Program-made: the position numbers and the translations under genes
Assembly (NCBI GenBank): GCA_017308345.1
Contig: JAFKFE010001201.1
Location: 1 to 16,418, forward strand
DNA length: 16,418 bases
Direction of reading: 5' to 3'
Source: Alphaproteobacteria bacterium
GTDB taxonomy: Bacteria > Pseudomonadota > Alphaproteobacteria > Rhizobiales > Rhizobiaceae
Shown: positions 8,218 to 15,264 of the stretch, one piece after another
How positions within the stretch are numbered: position 1 is the stretch's first letter
Layout of the letters: every line of letters starts with the position of its first letter
The notes under the pieces: model-generated
Seen by the model: the letters and a program-made list of their open reading frames with translations, nothing else
Database searches by the model: none
Told to the model about the DNA's origin: nothing

Positions 8218-8238
8218 CATTGGACAAATTGTCCAATG
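8218..8238. promoter_or_regulatory. 21-base perfect palindrome, candidate operator
   Basis: Ten-base perfect arms, CATTGGACAA and TTGTCCAATG, around a single central A (8228). A perfect 10-bp arm is not expected by chance in a 211-bp gap. It lies about 100 bases upstream of both divergent starts (MFS at 8119, cyoA at 8331), and its arms are AT-richer than their surroundings. The shape fits a dimeric repressor such as a GntR-type protein, but I know no regulator with exactly this half-site. It matches neither FNR/FixK boxes (TTGAT-N4-ATCAA) nor the RegA pattern. Confidence 0.6.
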
Positions 8239-8330
8239 TCGCCAAGGGCCCGCCGGGCGTAGCCCTCCAAATTGATACCGCAGTGCAACATGCGTGACGC
8301 GTTGCGACGAGTCATCGAGGGCGCCGTTTG

Positions 8331-9512
8331 ATGAAACGATTTGGAGCCTTGCTTTTGCTTCCCCTGGCCGTTCTGCTGAGCGGCTGCGACTTCGTGGTGC
8401 TGGCGCCCGCGGGCGATGTCGCGGCGCAGCAGCGCGACCTGCTCGTGGTTTCGACCCTGCTGATGCTGCTCATCATCGTGCCCGTCATGGCGCTGACGGT
8501 CTTTTTCGCCTGGCGCTACCGCCAGGCCAACACGGCTGCGGCCTATACGCCCGACTGGGACCATTCGACCAAATTGGAGCTGGTGATCTGGGCAGCGCCC
8601 CTCCTCATCATCATCTGCCTCGGCGCGCTGACCTGGCTCGGCACGCATCTTCTCGACCCCTACCGGCGCATCGACCGGATCGAGCCTGGACAGCCGATCA
8701 CGCAGAGCCATAAGCCGCTCAGGGTCGAGGTCGTCGCGCTCGACTGGAAATGGCTCTTCATCTATCCGGACTACGGTATCGCCTCCGTCAACGAGCTGGC
8801 GGCGCCGGTCAACCAGCCGATCGACTTCCGCATCACCTCGTCCACGGTGATGAACTCCTTCTACATCCCCGCTCTTGCCGGCCAGATCTACGCCATGCCC
8901 GCCATGGAGACGAAGCTGCACGCCGTCATCAACCGTCCTGGCACCTATACCGGGTTCTCGGCCAACTACAGCGGCGCCGGTTTCTCCGGCATGCACTTTG
9001 CCTTCCACGGCCTCTCCGACCAGGCCTTCGGCGAGTGGGTGGCGCAGGCCAAGGGCGCGCCGGCCACGCTCAGCCGCGAGAGCTACCTCCAGCTCGAACG
9101 TCCGAGCGAGAACGAACCGGTCCGCCACTATGCTTCCGTCGATCCCGACCTCTTCGGCGCCATCCTCAACCTGTGTGTCGAGCCCGGCAAGATGTGCATG
9201 AACGAAATGATGTCGATCGACGCCAAGGGCGGTCTTGGGCTGGCCGGCGTCCGCAACACCCTGCCGCTGCAATACGACAAGCTTGCCCGGCGCGGCGCCG
9301 TGTTCGGCAACGATCCGTCCTATGTCGCCAGCATATGCACGGCCGAGGAAGCGGCCGCCGCCTCGCGCGCGGCCCGTGATGCGGATGCGAAATATTGGCC
9401 GGTGCGCGACCTTTCCCCGCTGCGTGGGGCGGGGCTGCTCAGCCCCGGAACTGGCAGTCGCCGCGCCGACGCCGGGGCGCCGGCGCCCGGCCTGCCGGGC
9501 TTTGAATTGTGA
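8331..9512 (+). CDS. cyoA: Cytochrome bo3-type ubiquinol oxidase subunit II
   Basis: A 393-residue lipoprotein subunit of the quinol oxidase. The lipobox LLSGC puts the modified Cys at residue 19. Two transmembrane helices follow (about 38-60 and 84-106), then HLLDPYRRI and a periplasmic cupredoxin domain ([20 protein letters not shown] through [20 protein letters not shown]). The loop that carries the CuA ligands in cytochrome c oxidases reads [11 protein letters not shown] here, with no cysteines, so electrons come from quinol and not cytochrome c. The E. coli protein has 315 residues; this one continues for roughly 110 residues past [18 protein letters not shown], with Cys282, Cys289 and Cys336. 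The ATG at 8331 has GAGG 10 bases upstream. It is the first gene of a seven-gene operon; cyoB begins 10 bp after its stop. Confidence 0.95.
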   Translation: MKRFGALLLLPLAVLLSGCDFVVLAPAGDVAAQQRDLLVVSTLLMLLIIVPVMALTVFFAWRYRQANTAAAYTPDWDHSTKLELVIWAAPLLIIICLGALTWLGTHLLDPYRRIDRIEPGQPITQSHKPLRVEVVALDWKWLFIYPDYGIASVNELAAPVNQPIDFRITSSTVMNSFYIPALAGQIYAMPAMETKLHAVINRPGTYTGFSANYSGAGFSGMHFAFHGLSDQAFGEWVAQAKGAPATLSRESYLQLERPSENEPVRHYASVDPDLFGAILNLCVEPGKMCMNEMMSIDAKGGLGLAGVRNTLPLQYDKLARRGAVFGNDPSYVASICTAEEAAAASRAARDADAKYWPVRDLSPLRGAGLLSPGTGSRRADAGAPAPGLPGFEL

Positions 9513-9522
9513 GGGATGGCGG

Positions 9523-11529
9523 ATGCCTGAGACGCTGACCAAATTCATCTTCGGCCGCCTCACTTTGGAGTCGCTGCCGCTGCACGAGCCGATCGTCGTC
9601 GCCACCTTCATCGCGGTGGCGCTCGGCGGCCTGGCGCTGCTCGGCGCCGTCACCTATTTCCGGCTCTGGGGCTATCTGTGGCGCGAGTGGTTCACCAGCG
9701 TCGACCACAAGAAGATCGGCATCATGTATATGGTGCTGGGGCTCGTCATGCTGCTGCGCGGCTTTTCCGACGCCATCATGATGCGCCTGCAGCAGGCCAT
9801 CGCCTTCAACGGCTCCGAGGGCTATCTCAACGCCCATCACTACGACCAGATATTCACCGCCCATGGCGTGATCATGATCTTCTTCGTGGCGATGCCTTTC
9901 GTCACCGGGCTGATGAACTTCGTCGTGCCGCTGCAGATCGGCGCGCGCGACGTCTCCTTCCCCTTCCTCAACAATTTCAGCTTCTGGATGACGGTCGGCG
10001 GCGCCGTCCTGGTCATGGCCTCGCTGTTCGTGGGAGAATTCGCCCGCACCGGCTGGCTGGCCTATCCGCCGCTCTCGGGCATCGGCTACAGTCCCGACGT
10101 CGGCGTCGATTACTACATATGGGCGCTGCAGGTGGCCGGCGTCGGCACGACGCTGTCCGGCATCAATCTGATATGCACGATCATAAAGATGCGCGCGCCC
10201 GGCATGACGATGATGCGCATGCCCGTCTTCACCTGGACCTCGCTCTGCACCAACGTGCTGATCGTGGCGTCGTTCCCGGTGCTGACGGCGGTGCTGACGC
10301 TGCTCGCGCTCGACCGCTATGTCGGCACCAACTTCTTCACCAACGACTTCGGCGGCAACCCGATGATGTATGTGAACCTCATCTGGATATGGGGCCACCC
10401 CGAGGTCTACATCCTCATCCTGCCGCTGTTCGGCGTCTTCTCCGAGGTCACCTCCACTTTCTCCGGCAAGCGCCTGTTCGGCTACACCTCGATGGTCTAC
10501 GCCACGGTGGTCATCACCATCCTGTCCTATCTGGTCTGGCTGCACCACTTCTTCACCATGGGCTCCGGCGCCAGCGTCAATTCCTTCTTCGGCATCACCA
10601 CGATGATCATCTCGATCCCGACCGGGGCGAAGATGTTCAACTGGCTTTTCACCATGTATCGCGGCCGTATCCGCTTCGAGCTGCCGATGATGTGGACGGT
10701 GGCCTTCATGCTCACCTTCGTCGTCGGCGGCATGACCGGCGTGCTGCTTGCCGTGCCGCCGGCCGACTTCGTGCTGCACAACAGCCTGTTCCTGATAGCG
10801 CATTTCCACAATGTCATCATCGGCGGCGTGCTGTTCGGCCTGTTCGCCGGCATCGCCTACTGGTGGCCCAAGGCCTTCGGCTTCAAGCTCGACCCGTTCT
10901 GGGGCAAGGTCTCGTTCTGGTGCTGGGTGGTCGGCTTCTGGTTCGCCTTCATGCCGCTCTACATCCTCGGCCTGATGGGCGTGACGCGCCGCGTGCGCGT
11001 CTTCGACGATCCCTCGCTGCAGATATGGTTCGTGATCGCCGGCTTCGGCGCCTTCCTGATCGCGCTCGGCATCCTCTCCTTCCTGATCCAGATCGGCGTC
11101 AGCATCATGCGCCGCGAGCAGCTGCGCGACACGACCGGCGATCCGTGGGATGCGCGCACGCTGGAATGGGCGACGTCCTCGCCGCCGCCGGCCTACAACT
11201 TCGCCTTCACGCCGGTCATCCGCGACAACGATGCCTGGTGGGACATGAAGAAGGCTGGCTACAAGCGCCCGCTCTCCGGCTTCAAGCCGATCCATATGCC
11301 GAGCAACACCGGCACCGGCGTCGTCCTGGCGGTGTTCAGCGTCGCGCTCGGCTTCGGGCTGATCTGGTATATGTGGTGGCTGGCGGCGCTGAGCTTCGTC
11401 TGCCTGATCGCAACCGCGATCGGCCACACCTTCAACTATCACCGCGACTTCGACATTCCGGCAGCCGAGGTCACGCAAACGGAGGAGGCGAGGACGACAC
11501 TCCTCGCCGCCCAGGGGGCTGGGGCTTGA
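9523..11529 (+). CDS. cyoB: Cytochrome bo3-type ubiquinol oxidase subunit I
   Basis: A 668-residue catalytic subunit that reduces oxygen to water and pumps protons. All key residues match E. coli CyoB with a constant offset of +8. The low-spin haem ligands are His114 (FTAHG) and His429, and the high-spin haem ligand is His427 (AHFHN). CuB is bound by His292, His341 and His342 (GHPEVY, WLHHFF), with cross-linked Tyr296. The D-channel has Asp143 and Glu294; the K-channel has Lys370. The ubiquinol-site residues Arg79, Asp83, His106 and Gln109 (RGFSD, HHYDQ) are present, confirming a quinol oxidase. About 15 membrane helices are expected, as in the family. The start is the ATG at 9523, with GAGGGA just upstream; cyoC begins 2 bp after the stop. 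Confidence 0.97.
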   Translation: MPETLTKFIFGRLTLESLPLHEPIVVATFIAVALGGLALLGAVTYFRLWGYLWREWFTSVDHKKIGIMYMVLGLVMLLRGFSDAIMMRLQQAIAFNGSEGYLNAHHYDQIFTAHGVIMIFFVAMPFVTGLMNFVVPLQIGARDVSFPFLNNFSFWMTVGGAVLVMASLFVGEFARTGWLAYPPLSGIGYSPDVGVDYYIWALQVAGVGTTLSGINLICTIIKMRAPGMTMMRMPVFTWTSLCTNVLIVASFPVLTAVLTLLALDRYVGTNFFTNDFGGNPMMYVNLIWIWGHPEVYILILPLFGVFSEVTSTFSGKRLFGYTSMVYATVVITILSYLVWLHHFFTMGSGASVNSFFGITTMIISIPTGAKMFNWLFTMYRGRIRFELPMMWTVAFMLTFVVGGMTGVLLAVPPADFVLHNSLFLIAHFHNVIIGGVLFGLFAGIAYWWPKAFGFKLDPFWGKVSFWCWVVGFWFAFMPLYILGLMGVTRRVRVFDDPSLQIWFVIAGFGAFLIALGILSFLIQIGVSIMRREQLRDTTGDPWDARTLEWATSSPPPAYNFAFTPVIRDNDAWWDMKKAGYKRPLSGFKPIHMPSNTGTGVVLAVFSVALGFGLIWYMWWLAALSFVCLIATAIGHTFNYHRDFDIPAAEVTQTEEARTTLLAAQGAGA

Positions 11530-11531
11530 GC

Positions 11532-12158
11532 ATGGCATCGACGGCAATCACGGCCGGCGCCGAACCGGTCTTCCACCTGGAAGAGGAGCATGCGCACGCC
11601 GAGGGCGGCAGCACCATGCTCGGCTTCTGGCTCTATCTGATGAGCGACTGCCTGATCTTCGCCATGCTGTTCGCTGCCTATGGCGTGCTCGGCGGCAATT
11701 ACGCGGCGGGTCCGGCGCCGAAGGACCTGTTCGACCTCGGCCTGGTGGCGGTCAACACCACCATGCTGCTCCTGTCCTCGATCACCTACGGCTTTGCCAT
11801 GCTGACCATGGACAAGGGCCGTGTCGCGGCGACGCAAGGCTGGCTTGCCGTGACCATGCTGTTCGGCCTGGCGTTCCTCTCCATCGAGCTTTACGAATTC
11901 GCGCATTTGATCCATGAAGGCGCGACGCCGCAGCGCAGCGCCTTCCTGTCGTCCTTCTTCACGCTGGTCGGCACGCACGGCCTGCACGTCACCTTCGGCA
12001 TCGTCTGGATGGTGACGCTGATGGTGCAGGTGGCCAGGCACGGCCTCATCGAGGCCAACCGCCGCCGGCTGATGTGCCTCTCGATGTTCTGGCACTTCCT
12101 CGACGTCGTCTGGATCGGCGTCTTCACCTTCGTCTATCTGATGGGGATGCTGCGATGA
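11532..12158 (+). CDS. cyoC: Cytochrome bo3-type ubiquinol oxidase subunit III
   Basis: A 208-residue membrane subunit of the oxidase complex, close to the 204 residues of E. coli CyoC. Five hydrophobic helices lie at about 29-50, 68-90, 103-125, 139-163 and 185-206. Family marks are GFWLYLMSDCLIFAMLFAAY, VNTTMLLLSS, ELYEF, SFFTLVGTHGLHV and MFWHFLDVVWIGVFTFVYL. The N-terminal tail is acidic and His-bearing (HLEEEHAHAEGG). Subunit III is not catalytic; in the family it supports assembly and stability of the subunit I core. The stop codon overlaps the cyoD start (ATGA). Confidence 0.94.
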   Translation: MASTAITAGAEPVFHLEEEHAHAEGGSTMLGFWLYLMSDCLIFAMLFAAYGVLGGNYAAGPAPKDLFDLGLVAVNTTMLLLSSITYGFAMLTMDKGRVAATQGWLAVTMLFGLAFLSIELYEFAHLIHEGATPQRSAFLSSFFTLVGTHGLHVTFGIVWMVTLMVQVARHGLIEANRRRLMCLSMFWHFLDVVWIGVFTFVYLMGMLR

Positions 12159-12529
12159 GCGCTCATGATCACGCCGGTCACGACCACGCCCATGGCGGCG
12201 CCGCGCACGGGTCGTTGAAGGGTTACCTGACCGGCTTCTTCCTGTCGGTGATCCTCACCGCCATCCCGTTCTGGATGGTCATGACCGGCGCCGTCGACAA
12301 CAAGCAGGCCACGGCCATCATCATCATGGCCTTCGCGGCGGTGCAGATCGTAGTGCACATGGTCTTCTTCCTGCACATGAACCCCGCCTCGGAAGGCGGA
12401 TGGTCGATGCTGGCGCTCATCTTCACGGTGATTCTCGTCGTCATCGTGCTCAGCGGCTCGCTCTGGGTGATGTACCACCTCAACGCCAACATGATGCCCG
12501 GTCTCCACGAGATGCGGGAGATGCCATGA
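12155..12529 (+). CDS. cyoD: Cytochrome bo3-type ubiquinol oxidase subunit IV
   Basis: A 124-residue membrane subunit with three helices at about 23-43, 52-73 and 84-106. Marks of the CyoD family are GYLTGFFLSVILTAIPFWMV and the VQIVVHMVFFLHMNP stretch. The E. coli protein has 109 residues. The N-terminal tail here holds six histidines in the first 18 residues (HDHAGHDHAHGGAAH). Subunit IV assists CuB binding and assembly in the family. The start overlaps the cyoC stop by 4 bp, and the stop overlaps the next start by 4 bp, so translation is probably coupled. Confidence 0.93.
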   Translation: MSAHDHAGHDHAHGGAAHGSLKGYLTGFFLSVILTAIPFWMVMTGAVDNKQATAIIIMAFAAVQIVVHMVFFLHMNPASEGGWSMLALIFTVILVVIVLSGSLWVMYHLNANMMPGLHEMREMP

Positions 12530-13353
12530 GCCCCATTTCGGGCATGGGCGTGTCGGGCGCGGGGAGGGCCAAATTCCGGACTGAAGACATGATCGCCCAG
12601 GCAGGCATCGGCTCGCCCGCCGCGCCGCCAAGGGGCTCCGCGTCGCGCTTCCTGCTTGCGCTGTCAGGGCTTCTCGGCGTTCTGCTGTTTCTCGGGCTCG
12701 GCATCTGGCAGCTGGAAAGGCGGGTCTGGAAGCTCGACCTGATCGCCCGTGTCGACCAGCGCATCCATGCTCCCGTCGTCGATGTGCCCGCCCCCCAGGA
12801 ATGGAGCGGGTTGAGCGCCCCTGACTACGAATATCGCCATGTGCGGTTGACCGGGCGTTTTGAAGACCATGCCAACACGCTGGTGCAGGCGGTGACCGAG
12901 CTTGGCGGCGGCTATTGGGTGCTGACGCCGATGCGCGCCGACGGAGGTTTCGTGGTCCTCGTCAACCGCGGCTTCATCCCGCAGGAGCGCAAGGCGGAGT
13001 TCGAGCGGGAAAGCGGCGGGACCACCGCGCCGGCAGCGATCGACGGGCTGCTGCGCCTCAGCGAGCCCGGCGGCGGTTTCCTGCGCAGCAACGATCCGGC
13101 GGCTAATCGCTGGTATTCGCGAGACGTCGTGGCGATCGCAAAGGCGCGCGGCCTGACCGATGTCGCGCCCTATTTCGTCGATGCCGGAGCCTCGGGCGCG
13201 CAAAACTGGCCGCGCGGCGGGCTCACCGTCGTCAATTTCCGCAACAGCCATCTTGTCTATGCCCTGACCTGGTTTGCCCTGGCGTTGATGCTGGCAATCG
13301 CTCTTGCCAGGCCGATCTTCGCCAGCCGTCCGGAGCGGGGCGCAGCCAGATGA
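12526..13353 (+). CDS. SURF1 family oxidase assembly protein
   Basis: A 275-residue inner-membrane protein of the SURF1/Shy1 family, which helps haem insertion into subunit I of haem-copper oxidases. A first transmembrane helix at about 42-60 runs into the signature LGIWQLERRVWKLDLI. The periplasmic domain has YRHVRLTGRFEDHANTLVQ, GGYWVLTPM and LVNRGFIPQER. A second helix at about 245-262 follows NFRNSHLVYALTWF, the C-terminal family mark. The start chosen (ATG at 12526) overlaps the cyoD stop by 4 bp; the ATG at 12589 is an alternative, since the first 20 residues are not conserved-looking. SURF1 is best known from aa3-type oxidases, so placement in a bo3 operon suggests a copy dedicated to the quinol oxidase. 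Confidence 0.92.
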   Translation: MSPISGMGVSGAGRAKFRTEDMIAQAGIGSPAAPPRGSASRFLLALSGLLGVLLFLGLGIWQLERRVWKLDLIARVDQRIHAPVVDVPAPQEWSGLSAPDYEYRHVRLTGRFEDHANTLVQAVTELGGGYWVLTPMRADGGFVVLVNRGFIPQERKAEFERESGGTTAPAAIDGLLRLSEPGGGFLRSNDPAANRWYSRDVVAIAKARGLTDVAPYFVDAGASGAQNWPRGGLTVVNFRNSHLVYALTWFALALMLAIALARPIFASRPERGAAR

Positions 13354-14699
13354 ACATCCCGCCCTCGCGGCTTCATCAGGGCAAACCGTTCCCGGCGGCT
13401 TCCCCTGGCGGCCAGGGCGCCGCCTCGAATTCCGACGTGACGAACAGGAAGAACCTGCTCCTGCTCGTCCAGTTGCGCTGGCTGGCGGTGGCGGGGCAGG
13501 TGCTGACCATCCTGGCGGCGCAATACTGGTTCGCCATCCCGCTGCCGCTCGCCGAGATGGCCGGCGTGGTGCTTCTCCTCGTCGGCCTGAACATCTTCAG
13601 CCTGCTGGCCCTGCGCGGCAATCGCCGCATCTCCAACGCGCAGCTCTTCGTCGCGCTGATCTTCGACATGGCGGCGTTGACCACGCAGCTTTACTTGAGC
13701 GGCGGCGCCTCGAACCCGTTCGTGTCGCTCTATCTCCTGCAGATCACGCTCGGCGCCGCGCTGCTGGCGCCATGGTCGACCTGGATCCTGGTTGTGGCGG
13801 CCTCGGCCTGCTTCGTCTTCCTCATCTTCGTTTTCCAGCCGATCGCCGTTCCGCATCAAGGCGGCAGCGACCTTCTCGCCTTGCATCTGCGCGGCATGTT
13901 CATCTGCTTCGTGCTGGCGGCCGGCCTGATCGTGATCTTCATGACGCGCATCAACCGCAACCTGCGCGAGCGCGATGCCCATCTCGCCGGCCTGCGCCAG
14001 CGTTCGGCCGAGGAGGACCATATCGTGCGCATGGGCCTGCTGGCCTCGGGCGCCGCGCATGAACTCGGCACGCCGCTCTCGACCATATCGGTCATCCTGT
14101 CCGACTGGCGCCAGATGCGCGCCGTCAAGCGCAACCGCGAACTTTCCGGGGACGTGGCCGAGATGCAGGCGCAGGTCGAGCGCTGCAAAAGTATCGTCAC
14201 CGGCATCCTGATGTCCTCCGGCCAGGCGCGGGGCGAGGGCACGATCCGCACCACGATCCGCCACTTCCTCGACGATCTCATCCAGGAATGGCGTGTCAGC
14301 CGCCAGCCCTTCAAGCTGGATTACAGCAACGGTTTCGAGCCGGACGAGCAGATCGTTTCCGACACGGCGCTGAGACAAGTGATCTTCAATGTTCTCGACA
14401 ATGCGCAGGAAGCATCGCACGATTGGGTAGGCATCACCGCCGAGCGGCATGATGAGAAGCTGGTGCTGTCCATCAAGGATCGCGGACCGGGTTTCGACAA
14501 GGATATTCTGGTCGCGCTCGGTCAACCCTATATGTCGAGCAAGGGGCGACCGGGCGGTGGCCTGGGCCTCTTCCTGGTGTTCAATGTGGTGCGCATGCTC
14601 GGAGGCGACGTTTTGGCGCGCAACATGGGCGAGGGCGCCTGTGTTACGCTTTCGCTGCCGCTGGCGGCGCTGACCGATGGAGGCGATCATGAAGCCTGA
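13350..14699 (+). CDS. RegB/PrrB/ActS family redox-sensing histidine kinase
   Basis: A 449-residue sensor kinase. Residues about 35-200 form six membrane helices. Between them lies LYLSGGASNPFVSLYLLQ, carrying the GGxxNPF motif (118-124) that binds ubiquinone in RegB. The H-box GAAHELGTPLSTI has the phosphorylated His237. Cys279 in QVERCKSIVTGIL corresponds to the redox-active cysteine of RegB. The N-box is FNVLDNAQEAS; the G-boxes are DRGPGFD and GGGLGLFLVFNVVRMLGG. All elements needed for activity are present. In the family, oxidised quinone or an oxidised cysteine turns kinase activity down. The start overlaps the SURF1 stop by 4 bp and the end overlaps the partner regulator by 11 bp, so the pair is made with the oxidase. 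The name is withheld because a second, canonical RegB/ActS may exist elsewhere. Confidence 0.93.
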   Translation: MNIPPSRLHQGKPFPAASPGGQGAASNSDVTNRKNLLLLVQLRWLAVAGQVLTILAAQYWFAIPLPLAEMAGVVLLLVGLNIFSLLALRGNRRISNAQLFVALIFDMAALTTQLYLSGGASNPFVSLYLLQITLGAALLAPWSTWILVVAASACFVFLIFVFQPIAVPHQGGSDLLALHLRGMFICFVLAAGLIVIFMTRINRNLRERDAHLAGLRQRSAEEDHIVRMGLLASGAAHELGTPLSTISVILSDWRQMRAVKRNRELSGDVAEMQAQVERCKSIVTGILMSSGQARGEGTIRTTIRHFLDDLIQEWRVSRQPFKLDYSNGFEPDEQIVSDTALRQVIFNVLDNAQEASHDWVGITAERHDEKLVLSIKDRGPGFDKDILVALGQPYMSSKGRPGGGLGLFLVFNVVRMLGGDVLARNMGEGACVTLSLPLAALTDGGDHEA

Positions 14700-15222
14700 T
14701 CGATCCTTGTTCGTCGTCGAGGACGACGCGACTTTCGCGCGAACGCTCAAACGCTCCTTTGAGAAGCGCGACTACGACGTCGTGGTCTGCCACGACCGCG
14801 AGGCGCTGCTCGCCGCGCTGGAAACCGCCGTTCCGGCATGTGCCGTCGTCGACCTCAAGCTCGGGGCGGGATCGGGTCTCGAATGCGTCAAGCTTTTGAG
14901 CGCCCGCGACCCGTCGATGCGGATCGTCGTATTGACCGGATTTGCCAGCATCGCCACGGCGGTCGAGGCGATCAAGCTCGGCGCGTGCCACTACCTGGCC
15001 AAGCCCGCCAACACCGACGATATCGAAGCCGCCTTCGGCCGCGCCGAGGGCGACGTTTCGGTGGCGCTCACCAGCCGCCCCACCTCGATCAAGAACCTCG
15101 AATGGGAGCGCATCCACGAAACGCTGGTCGAGACCGGCTTCAACATCTCCGAAGCCGCGCGCCGGCTAGGCCTGCACAGGCGCACGCTCGCCCGCAAGCT
15201 CGAGAAGCGCGTGGTGCAATAG
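14689..15222 (+). CDS. RegA/PrrA/ActR family response regulator (divergent paralog)
   Basis: A 177-residue regulator, near the usual 180-190. The start at the ATG 14689-14691 is chosen because GGAGG lies 5 bases upstream; an earlier in-frame ATG at 14677 would place that sequence inside the gene. The receiver domain has the acidic pair Glu11/Asp12, phosphoacceptor Asp55 (VVDLKL), Thr83 (VLTGFASI) and Lys105 (YLAKPA). The C-terminal Fis-type helix-turn-helix reads NISEAARRLGLHRRTLARKL. In canonical RegA/ActR this segment is nearly invariant (NVSETARRLNMHRRTLQRIL), so the recognition region keeps HRRTL but differs around it. The proline-rich linker is also reduced. Likely partner: the RegB-type kinase just upstream. 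Likely target: its own operon, unproven. It ends 42 bp before a convergent gene. Confidence 0.92.
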   Translation: MKPDRSLFVVEDDATFARTLKRSFEKRDYDVVVCHDREALLAALETAVPACAVVDLKLGAGSGLECVKLLSARDPSMRIVVLTGFASIATAVEAIKLGACHYLAKPANTDDIEAAFGRAEGDVSVALTSRPTSIKNLEWERIHETLVETGFNISEAARRLGLHRRTLARKLEKRVVQ

Positions 15223-15264
15223 CCGCCAAGGCAACCGCCGAACGGGAAAGAGCGTCTGGCGCGG

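Noticed and set aside
8331..9512. Reading subunit II as an aa3 cytochrome c oxidase CoxB
   Set aside because: The CuA cysteines are absent, and cyoB carries the ubiquinol-site residues Arg79, Asp83, His106 and Gln109.
8130..9653. A 507-residue minus-strand frame over cyoA
   Set aside because: Antisense shadow of a GC-rich gene; no domain seen.
9523..11529. Several ATA isoleucine codons in cyoB, some before TGG, as a sign of transfer or translational control
   Set aside because: Similar ATA codons appear in neighbouring genes, and the rest of the gene has normal GC-rich codon use.
9678..11531. Long plus-strand open frame upstream of and in frame with cyoC, overlapping cyoB
   Set aside because: It is the shadow of cyoB in another frame; the translation is Arg/His-rich without motifs. 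CyoC starts at 11532 with the normal length.
9439..11547. A 702-residue open frame on the minus strand opposite cyoB
   Set aside because: It mirrors cyoB exactly; the translation is low-complexity (His, Asp, Glu, Arg rich), as expected for the complement of a GC-rich membrane-protein gene. No start signal or family resemblance.
13257..14750. A 497-residue minus-strand frame over the kinase gene
   Set aside because: Antisense shadow; composition is Arg/His/Gln-rich and carries no family motif.
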